48,779 nucleotides of DNA from Massilia sp. UBA2604 (lineage in GTDB: Bacteria > Pseudomonadota > Gammaproteobacteria > Burkholderiales > Burkholderiaceae_D): the NCBI GenBank assembly GCA_002339265.1, contig DDKG01000271.1, positions 1-48,779 of the forward strand. The letters are read 5' to 3'. The notes beneath the pieces were generated by a model that worked only from the letters and a program-made list of their open reading frames with translations, made no database searches and had not been told where the DNA came from. A program made the position numbers and the translations under genes. Positions 40,042 through 47,215 of the stretch are shown here, piece by piece; positions within the stretch are counted from its first letter, which is position 1; each line of letters begins with the position of its first letter.

Positions 40042-41484
40042 ATGAACAAGCTGACCACCGCCGCAGGCGCACCCGTCGTCGACAACCAGAACACCATGAG
40101 CGCCGGCCCGCGCGGCCCGCTGCTGCTGCAGGATGTCTGGTTCCTCGAAAAACTGGCCCACTTCGACCGCGAAGTGATCCCCGAGCGCCGCATGCATGCC
40201 AAGGGCGCCGGCGCCTATGGCAGCTTCACCGTCACCCAGGACATTACGCGTTATACCAAGGCGCGCCTGTTCTCGGAAATCGGCAAGAAGACAGAGCTCT
40301 TCATGCGCTTTTCGACGGTGGCGGGCGAGCGCGGCGCGGCCGACGCCGAGCGCGACATCCGCGGTTTCGCCATGAAGTTCTATACGGAGCAGGGCAACTG
40401 GGACCTGGTCGGCAACAACACGCCGGTATTCTTCCTGCGCGATCCGCTGAAGTTCCCCGACCTGAACCACGCGGTAAAACGCGACCCGCGCACCGGCATG
40501 CGCAGCGCCGACAACAATTGGGATTTCTGGACCAGCCTGCCAGAGGCGCTGCACCAGGTGACGATCGTCATGAGCGAGCGGGGTATCCCGAAAAGCTATC
40601 GCCACATGCACGGCTTCGGCAGCCATACCTTCAGCTTCATCAACGCCGACAACGAGCGCTTCTGGGTCAAGTTCACCTTTAAAACCCAGCAGGGCATCGT
40701 CAACCTGGACGATGCCAAGGCCGGCGCCCTGATCGGCCGCGACCGCGAGAGCCATATGCGCGACCTGTATGACAGCATCGAGGCCGGCGACTTCCCGCGC
40801 TGGACGATGTACGTGCAAATCATGCCCGAGAAAGAGGCGGCCACATACCGATACAACCCGTTCGACCTGACCAAGGTCTGGCTGCACGAAGACTATCCTT
40901 TGATCGAGGTCGGCGTGCTGGAACTGAACCGCAACGTCGAGAACCATTTCGCCGAGATCGAGCAGGCGGCCTTCAATCCGGCCCACGTGGTGCCCGGCAT
41001 CGGCTTCTCGCCCGACAAGATGCTGCAGGGCCGGCTGTTCTCGTATGGCGACGCGCAGCGCTACCGCCTGGGCGTGAACCATCACCAGATCCCGGTGAAC
41101 GCGCCGCGCTGTCCGGTGCACGGCTATCACCGCGACGGCGCGATGCGGGTCGACGGCAACCGCGGCGGAACGCCGGCGTATGAGCCGAACCGCCATGGCG
41201 TGTGGCAGGAACAGCCCGACTTTCGCGAGCCGCCGCTGTCTCTTGAAGGCGCGGCCGACCACTGGAACCACCGGGTCGACGACGACTATTACTCGCAGCC
41301 GGCGCTGCTGTTCCAGAAGATGTCGCCGGCCCAACAGGACGCACTGTTCGAGAACACGGCGCGCGCCATCGCCGGCGCATCAAGCGAGGTCAAGGCGCGT
41401 CACATCGCCAACTGCGTGCGCTGCGACCCGGCCTATGGCGACGGTGTCGCCCTGGCCATCGCCCGCCACGACGAAGGCATCTGA
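40042..41484 (+). CDS. katA: Catalase, small-subunit heme type
   Basis: Cytosolic heme catalase disproportionating H2O2, 480 aa, the size of clade-3 enzymes. Distal His52 ([12 protein letters not shown]), Asn125 (GNNTPVFF) and heme-ligand Tyr334 ([13 protein letters not shown]) are all in place, with the catalase N-terminus [18 protein letters not shown]. No signal peptide. AAGGAG (40029-40034) precedes ATG 40042. The palindrome at 39963-39975 suggests control with the divergent peroxidase operon. The symbol katA is by type; other catalases may exist elsewhere. Confidence 0.93.
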   Translation: MNKLTTAAGAPVVDNQNTMSAGPRGPLLLQDVWFLEKLAHFDREVIPERRMHAKGAGAYGSFTVTQDITRYTKARLFSEIGKKTELFMRFSTVAGERGAADAERDIRGFAMKFYTEQGNWDLVGNNTPVFFLRDPLKFPDLNHAVKRDPRTGMRSADNNWDFWTSLPEALHQVTIVMSERGIPKSYRHMHGFGSHTFSFINADNERFWVKFTFKTQQGIVNLDDAKAGALIGRDRESHMRDLYDSIEAGDFPRWTMYVQIMPEKEAATYRYNPFDLTKVWLHEDYPLIEVGVLELNRNVENHFAEIEQAAFNPAHVVPGIGFSPDKMLQGRLFSYGDAQRYRLGVNHHQIPVNAPRCPVHGYHRDGAMRVDGNRGGTPAYEPNRHGVWQEQPDFREPPLSLEGAADHWNHRVDDDYYSQPALLFQKMSPAQQDALFENTARAIAGASSEVKARHIANCVRCDPAYGDGVALAIARHDEGI

Positions 41485-41492
41485 AAAAAATT

Positions 41493-41532
41493 AATTAGGA
41501 CTCCTTGACATTAACTCGAACCCTGCTATCCT
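41493..41532 (+). promoter_or_regulatory. Operator-promoter after the catalase gene
   Basis: AATTAGGACTCCTTGACA (41493-41510) includes the -35 TTGACA (41505-41510). After 16 nt follows the -10 TATCCT (41527-41532). The same 18-mer, spacing and -10 occur in front of the MarR gene (47169-47208). A bound regulator would cover the -35. Confidence 0.75.
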
Positions 41533-41538
41533 GTGTTC

Positions 41539-41659
41539 ACGGGCAGTCAAGCAGCCAGCATCGCAGCAATTGCAGCAACCGCAATACAGCAAGACGCTCC
41601 GTACATGCCGCCGCATGCCGGAGCGCCGCGAGGCCGGCAGCATGGCTGCTTCTTTTTTT
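41539..41659 (+). ncRNA. Candidate small RNA between catalase and AhpD-like genes
   Basis: Downstream of the promoter at 41505-41532 the sequence forms a compact hairpin: CGCTCCG (41595-41601) with CGGAGCG (41619-41625) and an inner CATGC/GCATG (41604-41608, 41613-41617). A terminator-like stem with a T-rich tail follows (41637-41659). No frame in it looks coding. A transcript of about 120 nt is predicted. It could equally be a leader of the next operon with attenuation. Confidence 0.35.
41637..41659 (+). terminator. Short terminator-like hairpin with T-run
   Basis: GCAGC (41637-41641), ATG loop, GCTGC (41645-41649), then TTC and seven T. The stem is short, so termination would be partial, allowing read-through to the gene at 41743. 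Confidence 0.5.
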
Positions 41660-41670
41660 ACACAATATAT

Positions 41671-41682
41671 TTAGGACTCCTT
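41671..41682 (+). promoter_or_regulatory. Second TTAGGACTCCTT copy before the AhpD-like gene
   Basis: Exact 12-mer copy, 176 bp after the first and 61 bp before ATG 41743. No convincing -10 lies at the matching distance, so this copy is probably a binding site only, or belongs to a weak promoter. Confidence 0.55.
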
Positions 41683-41742
41683 TGTAAACTGGGTGACGTG
41701 GCCGCACCCTCCGACCTGGCCAATCCACTGAAAGGAAACATC

Positions 41743-42285
41743 ATGTCCCGTATCGAACTCGTGAACCCGGCCACCGCCCAAGGCGCCAGCGGCGAACTGC
41801 TGCAACAGATCAAGGGCGCCTTCGGCGTCGTGCCGAACATGTTCCGCGGCGTGGCCAACTCGCCGGCAGCATTGACCAGCATGTGGGGCTCGTTCGGAGC
41901 CCTCGGCGGCGGCACCATCGGCGCCCGCCTGGGCGAGCAGATCGCCGTCGCGATCGCCGACCGCAACGACTGCCACTACTGTCTCGCGGCCCACACCGCC
42001 CTCGGCCAGAAAGCCGGCGCGACGAAGGAAGAGATGGCCCAGGCCCAGGCCGGCCAGTCGGGCGATCCGCAGACCGCCGCCGCCCTGCGCTTCGCGCTGG
42101 CCGTGGTCGAGAAGCGCGGTCACGTCGACGCGACCGAGGTGCAGGCCCTGCGCAACGTCGGTTTCGACGACGGTGCGATCGTCGAGATCATGGCCCACGT
42201 GGCGCTGAACCTGTTCACGAACTACGTGAACGTGGCCTTCGACGTGCCGGTCGACTTCCCCGGCGTGAAGCTGCGCGCAAAATGA
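41743..42285 (+). CDS. Carboxymuconolactone decarboxylase-family (AhpD-like) protein
   Basis: 180-aa helical protein with the AhpD signature Glu65, Cys77, Cys80 and His84 (DCHYCLAAH), the proton-relay and disulfide motif of alkylhydroperoxidases in the CMD family. ATG 41743 with AAAGGAAA (41731-41738) is chosen over a longer frame that begins in the putative RNA. The stop overlaps the redoxin gene by 4 bp. A peroxidase or disulfide-reducing role is inferred from motif and from the neighbouring catalase and redoxin; true substrate unknown. Confidence 0.88.
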   Translation: MSRIELVNPATAQGASGELLQQIKGAFGVVPNMFRGVANSPAALTSMWGSFGALGGGTIGARLGEQIAVAIADRNDCHYCLAAHTALGQKAGATKEEMAQAQAGQSGDPQTAAALRFALAVVEKRGHVDATEVQALRNVGFDDGAIVEIMAHVALNLFTNYVNVAFDVPVDFPGVKLRAK

Positions 42286-42824
42286 ACGCGCCCCTGAACG
42301 TGCTATATGCACACGCCCCCGCGCCCGAGTTCGAGGTCAGCGGCTGGCTCAACGCCACGCAGGCGCCGACCCTGGCGTCGCTGCGCGGCAAGGTGGTGGC
42401 GGTGTACGCCTTCCAGATGCTGTGCCCGGGCTGCGTCTCGCACGGCATCCCGCAGGCCAAGGGCCTCCGCCAGCTGTTCGGGCAGGACGAGGTCGCGGTG
42501 CTGGGCCTGCACACGGTGTTCGAACACCACGACGCCATGAACGAGGGCGCCCTGAAGGCCTTCGTCCATGAGTACCGCATCGGCTTCCCGGTCGGCATCG
42601 ACCGCGCCAGCGACACGGGACCGGTGCCGCGCACGATGGAGCGCTATGGCTTGCGCGGCACGCCGACCTTGCTGCTGTTCGACCGCCAGGGCGTGCTGCG
42701 TCATAGCCTGTTCGGCCGGGCCGAAGACATGCAGGTCGGCGCGCTGATCGGCCGGCTGCTGGCCGAACCGACGCAAGCCGATGCCGAGGCTGGCTGCGAC
42801 GGCGACGCCTGCAGCGTGCGCTAG
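42282..42824 (+). CDS. Thioredoxin-fold redoxin (TlpA/AhpC-like) with CPGC motif
   Basis: 180-aa thioredoxin-like protein. LRGKVVAVYAFQMLCPGCVS puts Cys48 and Cys51 in a CPGC motif; the cis-Pro loop follows as LRGTPTLLLFDRQG (about 125-138). There is no signal peptide, so it acts in the cytosol, unlike classical TlpA. Two further Cys lie in the tail (GCDGDAC). It is translationally coupled to the CXXC protein upstream, which may be its electron partner. Confidence 0.87.
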   Translation: MNAPLNVLYAHAPAPEFEVSGWLNATQAPTLASLRGKVVAVYAFQMLCPGCVSHGIPQAKGLRQLFGQDEVAVLGLHTVFEHHDAMNEGALKAFVHEYRIGFPVGIDRASDTGPVPRTMERYGLRGTPTLLLFDRQGVLRHSLFGRAEDMQVGALIGRLLAEPTQADAEAGCDGDACSVR

Positions 42825-42919
42825 CAAAAAATGCCGGCCCGGTGGCCCCCAGGAGAAGGGTGCCGCCGGCCGCCATCGAACGATTCGATTGACTGACACA
42901 ACAAGAAAGAGAACCTGAT

Positions 42920-43666
42920 ATGAAACTGATCCAGACCACCCTCGCCGCGGCCCTGTCGCTGACCATGCTTGGTGCCTTTGCCCACCAGGGCGAACACAAG
43001 GGCGGCATCAAGAGCGCACCAGGCAAGGCCGTGAAGGCGCCGTTCGACATCCACCATACCAAGATCACGACCGAGGGCAATATCGCGACCTTCCACGTGT
43101 CGGTCTCGGGCAAGGCCGGCGCGTCGAAGCCGTCCAAAACCGGCAAGCTGGCCGGCAGCAAGGTGTTTTCGTATGTGTGGCCGACCACCATGGACCCGTC
43201 GACGGTCGGCTTCGAGCGCGGCGCCGGCATCCTCGCCTTCGCCGTGACTTCGCACCCGGACTTCGACGACACCCCGCTGTACGACGAGAACGGCGACGGC
43301 AAGCTCGATAACGATGGCGACCTGTGGCACTCGCACTGGGTGGTGCTGACCAAGGACGCAGCTTGCGGCAAGGACGCCCTCAAGATCGTCGACATCCTTG
43401 ACGGCGCCAAGCCGAAGCTGCCGAAGACCTGGCCCGGCCTGCCGATCCTGATCGACAGCCCGGCCTACAGCCCGGTCTTCAAGGGCGACACGCTCGAAGT
43501 GAAGGTGCCGTTCGACGACATCGGCGTGCTCACTGCGGCCAGCTTCGACGGCGTGACCGCGGCGCTGCGCATCAACGAAAGCGTGCACAACCCGCTGGTC
43601 TGCGTGGCGGACGTGTTCAAGGTCGCATCTGGCAACCTGAGCCTGCCGGGCAAGGTCAACCAGTAA
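42920..43666 (+). CDS. Secreted protein of unknown function with EF-hand-like loop
   Basis: 248-aa protein with a signal peptide, MKLIQTTLAAALSLTMLGAF ending AFA. The mature N-terminus HQGEHKGG is His-rich and may bind metal. DENGDGKLDNDGD (about residues 120-132) has the Asp/Asn/Gly pattern of an EF-hand calcium loop. WHSHWVVL follows, and only two Cys are visible in the mature protein (DAACGK and LVCVAD), a possible disulfide. It is 95 nt behind the redoxin gene with AAAGAGAA before ATG 42920, so it may belong to the redox operon. No family recognised. Confidence 0.65.
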   Translation: MKLIQTTLAAALSLTMLGAFAHQGEHKGGIKSAPGKAVKAPFDIHHTKITTEGNIATFHVSVSGKAGASKPSKTGKLAGSKVFSYVWPTTMDPSTVGFERGAGILAFAVTSHPDFDDTPLYDENGDGKLDNDGDLWHSHWVVLTKDAACGKDALKIVDILDGAKPKLPKTWPGLPILIDSPAYSPVFKGDTLEVKVPFDDIGVLTAASFDGVTAALRINESVHNPLVCVADVFKVASGNLSLPGKVNQ

Positions 43667-44141
43667 GGCTGCAGCAAGGGGTGCGCGGCGCTAGCGGTTT
43701 CTGCAGGCGCAGTGCATCCATGCCGTCATGGTAATAGGCGGGGTGGCGGCCGAATTCGCGGTAGCCGCGTCCGCGAAACAGCGCCAGCGAAGCCGCATTG
43801 TCGGCGCGGATCTCGAGCCGCAGGCAGGTGTAGCCGTGCGCACGCGCTTGGCGTTCGGCGGCGTCGACCAGCCGCGTACCGACGCCGCGGCCCAGGTGCG
43901 CTGGGTGGGTCGCGATCGAATACAGCCGCGCGATCGTCGAGTTGGCGCGGAACAGCAGCAGGACGTAGCCGTGAATTCTATCAAGGGAGCTGTCGTCGCC
44001 GGCATCGACCAGCAGGGCGCTGTGCGCGGTGGCGAGCAGGTAGCGAAAGCGCCGCCGGTCGAGCCGGTTGCCGGGAAAGCTGGCGTCCTCAATGCCGACC
44101 AGCGCCGCGACGTCGTCCAGGGTGGCGTGCCGGATCGCCAT
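43656..44141 (-). CDS. GNAT acetyltransferase (RimI-like)
   Basis: 161-aa GNAT protein. IRHATLDDVAALVGIEDASF at the N-terminus is the usual RimI/NAT opening, and LYSIATHPAHLGRGVGTRLVDAAERQARAHGYTC (about 70-105; V/I-x-P-x-x-x-G-x-G motif A) followed by LEIRADNAASLALFRGRGY is typical motif B. The substrate is not known; RimI acetylates ribosomal protein S18 in E. coli. The frame is open to 44282, but ATG 44141 is the natural start. It is 5 nt behind the ParA-like gene, so the two form an operon, and it overlaps the convergent secreted-protein gene by 11 bp. Confidence 0.87.
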   Translation of the reverse strand: MAIRHATLDDVAALVGIEDASFPGNRLDRRRFRYLLATAHSALLVDAGDDSSLDRIHGYVLLLFRANSTIARLYSIATHPAHLGRGVGTRLVDAAERQARAHGYTCLRLEIRADNAASLALFRGRGYREFGRHPAYYHDGMDALRLQKPLAPRTPCCSLTG

Positions 44142-44146
44142 GCGCT

Positions 44147-44836
44147 TTAGCCCCACAGCGCGTGCGCCGCGCCGAGTTGCGCCACGGGGAGGGGCGACAG
44201 CTTCGGCAAGGTTGCGTACACCTCGTCGTACAGCGCGTGCATCTCGCCGGCGGACTCGGGGTCGCAGGTCTCCGCATCGCATACGCAGCGCCCCGGACCA
44301 TAGTCATGCGCGGCTGGCTGGTGCAGGACGACGTTGGCCAGGCTAGCGTCCTGCACGCGCGCCACGTGGGCCAGCACGGCCGCGCGCTCTTCCATGACGG
44401 GCCCTTCGGCGCCGCAGACCGCGACGAACAGCACCCGCATGGCGGGATTGAAGACGCGCGCGGCGTTCAGGCGTGTCAGCAGCCGGTACTGGCAATCCAG
44501 GTCGATCTCGCCGCCGCGCACCGGCACCACGACCAGCCGCGCCGACGCCAGCACGCAGCGGCATTCCTCGGTATCGCGCGCGCCGGCGTCGACCAGGATG
44601 TCGTTGAACAGCGGGCGCAGGGCGGCCAGCCGCGTCTTGACCGCGCGGCTGCCGACCTGGCGCGTGTCGATCCAGGGCCGCACCGCGGCCGCGCTGCGGT
44701 CGGCGCCCCAGCCATCGTCGCGTGCGGTGTTCATCAGGCACACCCGGCGTCCGCTGCGCGCGCGCAGCACCGCGAGATTGCGCGCGATGACGCTGCGGTC
44801 CGGGTTGCCGTGCTGGTTGACGATGGCGATGATCAT
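44147..44836 (-). CDS. ParA/MinD-fold protein with degenerate P-loop
   Basis: 229-aa protein with ParA-like layout: beta1 MIIAIVNQHG, helix IARNLAVLRARSGRRVCLMN, then FNDILVDAGARDTEECRCVL, ARLVVVPVRGGEIDLD and ARVFNPAMRVLFVAV, all in the normal order. The deviant Walker A KGGVGK(S/T) reads GNPDRSV here, so both nucleotide-binding lysines are gone and ATP hydrolysis is unlikely. Cysteine-rich CVCDAETC sits near residue 190. The operon partner is a GNAT acetyltransferase. It may be an adaptor or scaffold. No centromere-like repeats or parB are nearby. Confidence 0.75.
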   Translation of the reverse strand: MIIAIVNQHGNPDRSVIARNLAVLRARSGRRVCLMNTARDDGWGADRSAAAVRPWIDTRQVGSRAVKTRLAALRPLFNDILVDAGARDTEECRCVLASARLVVVPVRGGEIDLDCQYRLLTRLNAARVFNPAMRVLFVAVCGAEGPVMEERAAVLAHVARVQDASLANVVLHQPAAHDYGPGRCVCDAETCDPESAGEMHALYDEVYATLPKLSPLPVAQLGAAHALWG

Positions 44837-44996
44837 GATGGTCTCCAGTGCAGGTTCGATGTCGTCAAGCTTAGTGAGGCGGCTGTAAAAACAGGGAAAA
44901 AGACGGGGCAGGGCGGATAAACGCCGAGTAAACGTGCGCTATCGCGATCGACCAGGCCGGGATAAGGTGCCGGTCCTCGATAACCCTGGAGCCGCT

Positions 44997-45548
44997 ATGC
45001 CTGATGTTCACTTTCCCGTACTATCCAGCGAGCGCCTGCGCCTGCGCGCGCTATGCTCAAGCGATGCGCCGAATCTGCTGGCGCTGTACGCCGATGCCGA
45101 AGTGATGCGCCACTGGATTCATCCGCCCTGGACTGCGCTGGCGCAGGCACACACGGCGATCATTGAGGCGCAGCGCGACCTGGAAAGCGGACGGGCGCTG
45201 CACCTGGCGATCGAGGCGTGGCCCGATGGCCACCTGGCCGGCAGTTGCGCCTTGTACGATATCGCGCCCGAACACCGGCGCGCCACGCTCGGCTACCTGC
45301 TGGCCGCGCCGTACTGGGGAAAGGGATTGGCGCGCGAGGCGCTGCAGGTCCTGCTGGCGCATGGCTTCGGGACGCTCGGACTCGAACGCATCGAGGCCGA
45401 GGTCACGCCGCACAACTTCGCATCGCAGTCGCTGCTGGCGCGCCTCGGTTTTCGCCGCGAAGGACGCCTGCACGCGCGCTGGCGCGTCGGCGGCGCGACC
45501 CGCGACGTCGACCTGTGGGCGCTATTGCGCCAGGACTGGGTGGCGTGA
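44997..45548 (+). CDS. GNAT acetyltransferase (RimJ/RimL-like)
   Basis: 183-aa acetyltransferase of the RimJ/RimL group. LSSERLRLRALCSSDAPNLLALYADAEVMRHW at the start and LGYLLAAPYWGKGLAREALQVLL in the middle (acetyl-CoA motif), then IEAEVTPHNFASQSLLARLGFRREGRL are diagnostic. ATG 44997 is preceded by TGGAG (44987-44991). The substrate is unknown. It lies 104 bp before the ATP-grasp gene on the same strand but that gene has its own promoter. Confidence 0.87.
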   Translation: MPDVHFPVLSSERLRLRALCSSDAPNLLALYADAEVMRHWIHPPWTALAQAHTAIIEAQRDLESGRALHLAIEAWPDGHLAGSCALYDIAPEHRRATLGYLLAAPYWGKGLAREALQVLLAHGFGTLGLERIEAEVTPHNFASQSLLARLGFRREGRLHARWRVGGATRDVDLWALLRQDWVA

Positions 45549-45568
45549 GGCGCCGCGTTTACACCGGC

Positions 45569-45597
45569 TTGGCGTGAGGGCGGAAGTTCTTTATACG
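45569..45597 (+). promoter_or_regulatory. Sigma-70 promoter of the ATP-grasp gene
   Basis: TTGGCG (45569-45574), 17 nt, TATACG (45592-45597), about 56 nt before ATG 45653. Confidence 0.5.
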
Positions 45598-45652
45598 ATT
45601 TTTATGAACGCGCCGGTAGAGTTCCGACCAACCCAACTCCGGCATCGCCACC

Positions 45653-47170
45653 ATGAACACGCTTTCCACGATTTCTTCCGACCTTGAAGCGCCGCGAACG
45701 CGCCGCCTGGTGGTCGTCGACCATGCCCGCGACTGGCGCGCGCTTGACGGCGAATGCACGGTGATCGAAGCAAGTGACTTCCTGGGAGCGTGCGAATCCG
45801 ATGAAGGCGTCCTTGTCATCAACCTGTGCGGCAGCTACAAATACCTGTCGGTCGGCTACTACTGCTCGCTGATGGCGCAGGCCAGGGGGCAGCAGGTGCT
45901 GCCGTCGGTGAAGACCATCAACGACCTGTCGCGCAAGGCGATCTATACCCTCGATACGGGTGAACTCGACCGCGCGCTGAACGACGCGCTCGGTGGCGCC
46001 GGCATGCCGATGCCGGTCGCGTTCTCGCTCAATATCCGTTTCGGGACGACCGACTACGCACCGCTGGCAGACCTTGCGCGCAGTATCTTCGATACCTTCC
46101 CGGCGCCGTTGATGCGGGTCGACTTCGCGCGTGGCGACGAATGGCATATCACTGCGATCCGCCTGCAGGGAGCCAATGCGCTAAGTGAGCGGGAACGCAG
46201 CGCCTGCGAGGCATTGGCGGCTGCATGGGCGGGCCTGCCGCGGCGCGCACCGGCCGCACGCCGCTACCGCTATCGCATCGCCATGCTGCACGACGCGCAC
46301 GAAGAGCTGGCGCCGAGCAATCCGGGCGCGCTGGCGCGCTTCACTGCCGTGGGCCGAGAACTGGGCGTCGAGGTCGCGCCGATCATGCGCCAGGATTTCT
46401 CGCGCCTGGCCGAATTCGACGCCCTGTTCATCCGCGAGACCACCGCCATCAACCACCACACCTATCTGTTCGCGAAGAAGGCCGAGAGCGAAGGGCTGGT
46501 AGTGATCGACGATCCGTCCTCGATCCTGCGCTGCACCAACAAGGTCTATCTCGCCGACCTGCTGCGCCGGCACGGCATTCCGACACCGCTGACCTTCACC
46601 CTGCAAAGGGCCGATGCCGGCGCGCTGGCCGCCATCGAGGCCCGCATTGCCTACCCGATGGTGCTGAAAATCCCGGACGGCGCCTTTTCGCGCGGCGTCG
46701 TGAAGGTGCACGACGCCGTTGAATTCCACCGCGTGGCGCAAGAGCTGCTGCGGCAGTCGGCCCTGATCCTGGTGCAGGAATACCCGTACACCGATTTCGA
46801 CTGGCGCATTGGGGTCCTCAACCGGCAAGCGATCTTCGCCAGCAAATACTTCATGTCGAAGGGCCACTGGCAGGTCGCCAAGCGCGACGCCAGCGGCAAG
46901 GCCGAATTCGGCATGGCGGCGGCGGTGCCGCTGGGCGAGGCGCCGCCCGAGCTGCTGGACCATGCGCTGCGCGCGGCCAACCTGATCGGCGACGGCCTGT
47001 ACGGCGTCGACATGAAGATGACGCCGCGCGGGCCGGTGGTGATCGAGGTGAACGACAATCCGAACATCGATGCCGGCGCCGAAGACAGCGTGCTGGGCGA
47101 CGAACTGTACCGCATCGTGCTGCGCGATTTCGTGCGCCGCCTGGACTCGCTGCATCGGGCAAATCTCTAA
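45653..47170 (+). CDS. RimK-like ATP-grasp ligase with RLAN N-terminal domain
   Basis: 505-aa predicted carboxylate-amine ligase. An N-terminal RLAN-type domain (about 15-190, VINLCGSYKYLSVGYYCSLMA) precedes an ATP-grasp unit of the RimK/COG0189 class. Landmarks are LRCTNKVYLADLLRRHGIPTP (about 297), LKIPDGAFSRGVVKV (about 340), VQEYPYTDFDWRIGVLN and VIEVNDNPNIDAG (metal-binding Glu/Asn, about 465). Such enzymes add amino acids to peptides, cofactors or proteins. RLAN-RimK genes are often near GNAT genes, as here. Product and acceptor are unknown. Confidence 0.85.
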   Translation: MNTLSTISSDLEAPRTRRLVVVDHARDWRALDGECTVIEASDFLGACESDEGVLVINLCGSYKYLSVGYYCSLMAQARGQQVLPSVKTINDLSRKAIYTLDTGELDRALNDALGGAGMPMPVAFSLNIRFGTTDYAPLADLARSIFDTFPAPLMRVDFARGDEWHITAIRLQGANALSERERSACEALAAAWAGLPRRAPAARRYRYRIAMLHDAHEELAPSNPGALARFTAVGRELGVEVAPIMRQDFSRLAEFDALFIRETTAINHHTYLFAKKAESEGLVVIDDPSSILRCTNKVYLADLLRRHGIPTPLTFTLQRADAGALAAIEARIAYPMVLKIPDGAFSRGVVKVHDAVEFHRVAQELLRQSALILVQEYPYTDFDWRIGVLNRQAIFASKYFMSKGHWQVAKRDASGKAEFGMAAAVPLGEAPPELLDHALRAANLIGDGLYGVDMKMTPRGPVVIEVNDNPNIDAGAEDSVLGDELYRIVLRDFVRRLDSLHRANL

Positions 47171-47208
47171 TTAGGACTCCTTGACAAACCCGCGTGCTTT
47201 GCTATCCT
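47169..47208 (+). promoter_or_regulatory. Autoregulatory operator-promoter of the MarR gene
   Basis: AATTAGGACTCCTTGACA (47169-47186) with -35 TTGACA at 47181-47186, 16 nt, -10 TATCCT at 47203-47208. It begins at the stop codon of the ATP-grasp gene. The expected start of transcription falls on or just before ATG 47216, so the message is nearly leaderless. Confidence 0.75.
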
Positions 47209-47215
47209 GAAGCAC

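Noticed and set aside
42840..42885. GC-rich GCCGGC repeats behind the redoxin gene as a terminator
   Set aside because: No stable single hairpin with a T-run could be drawn.
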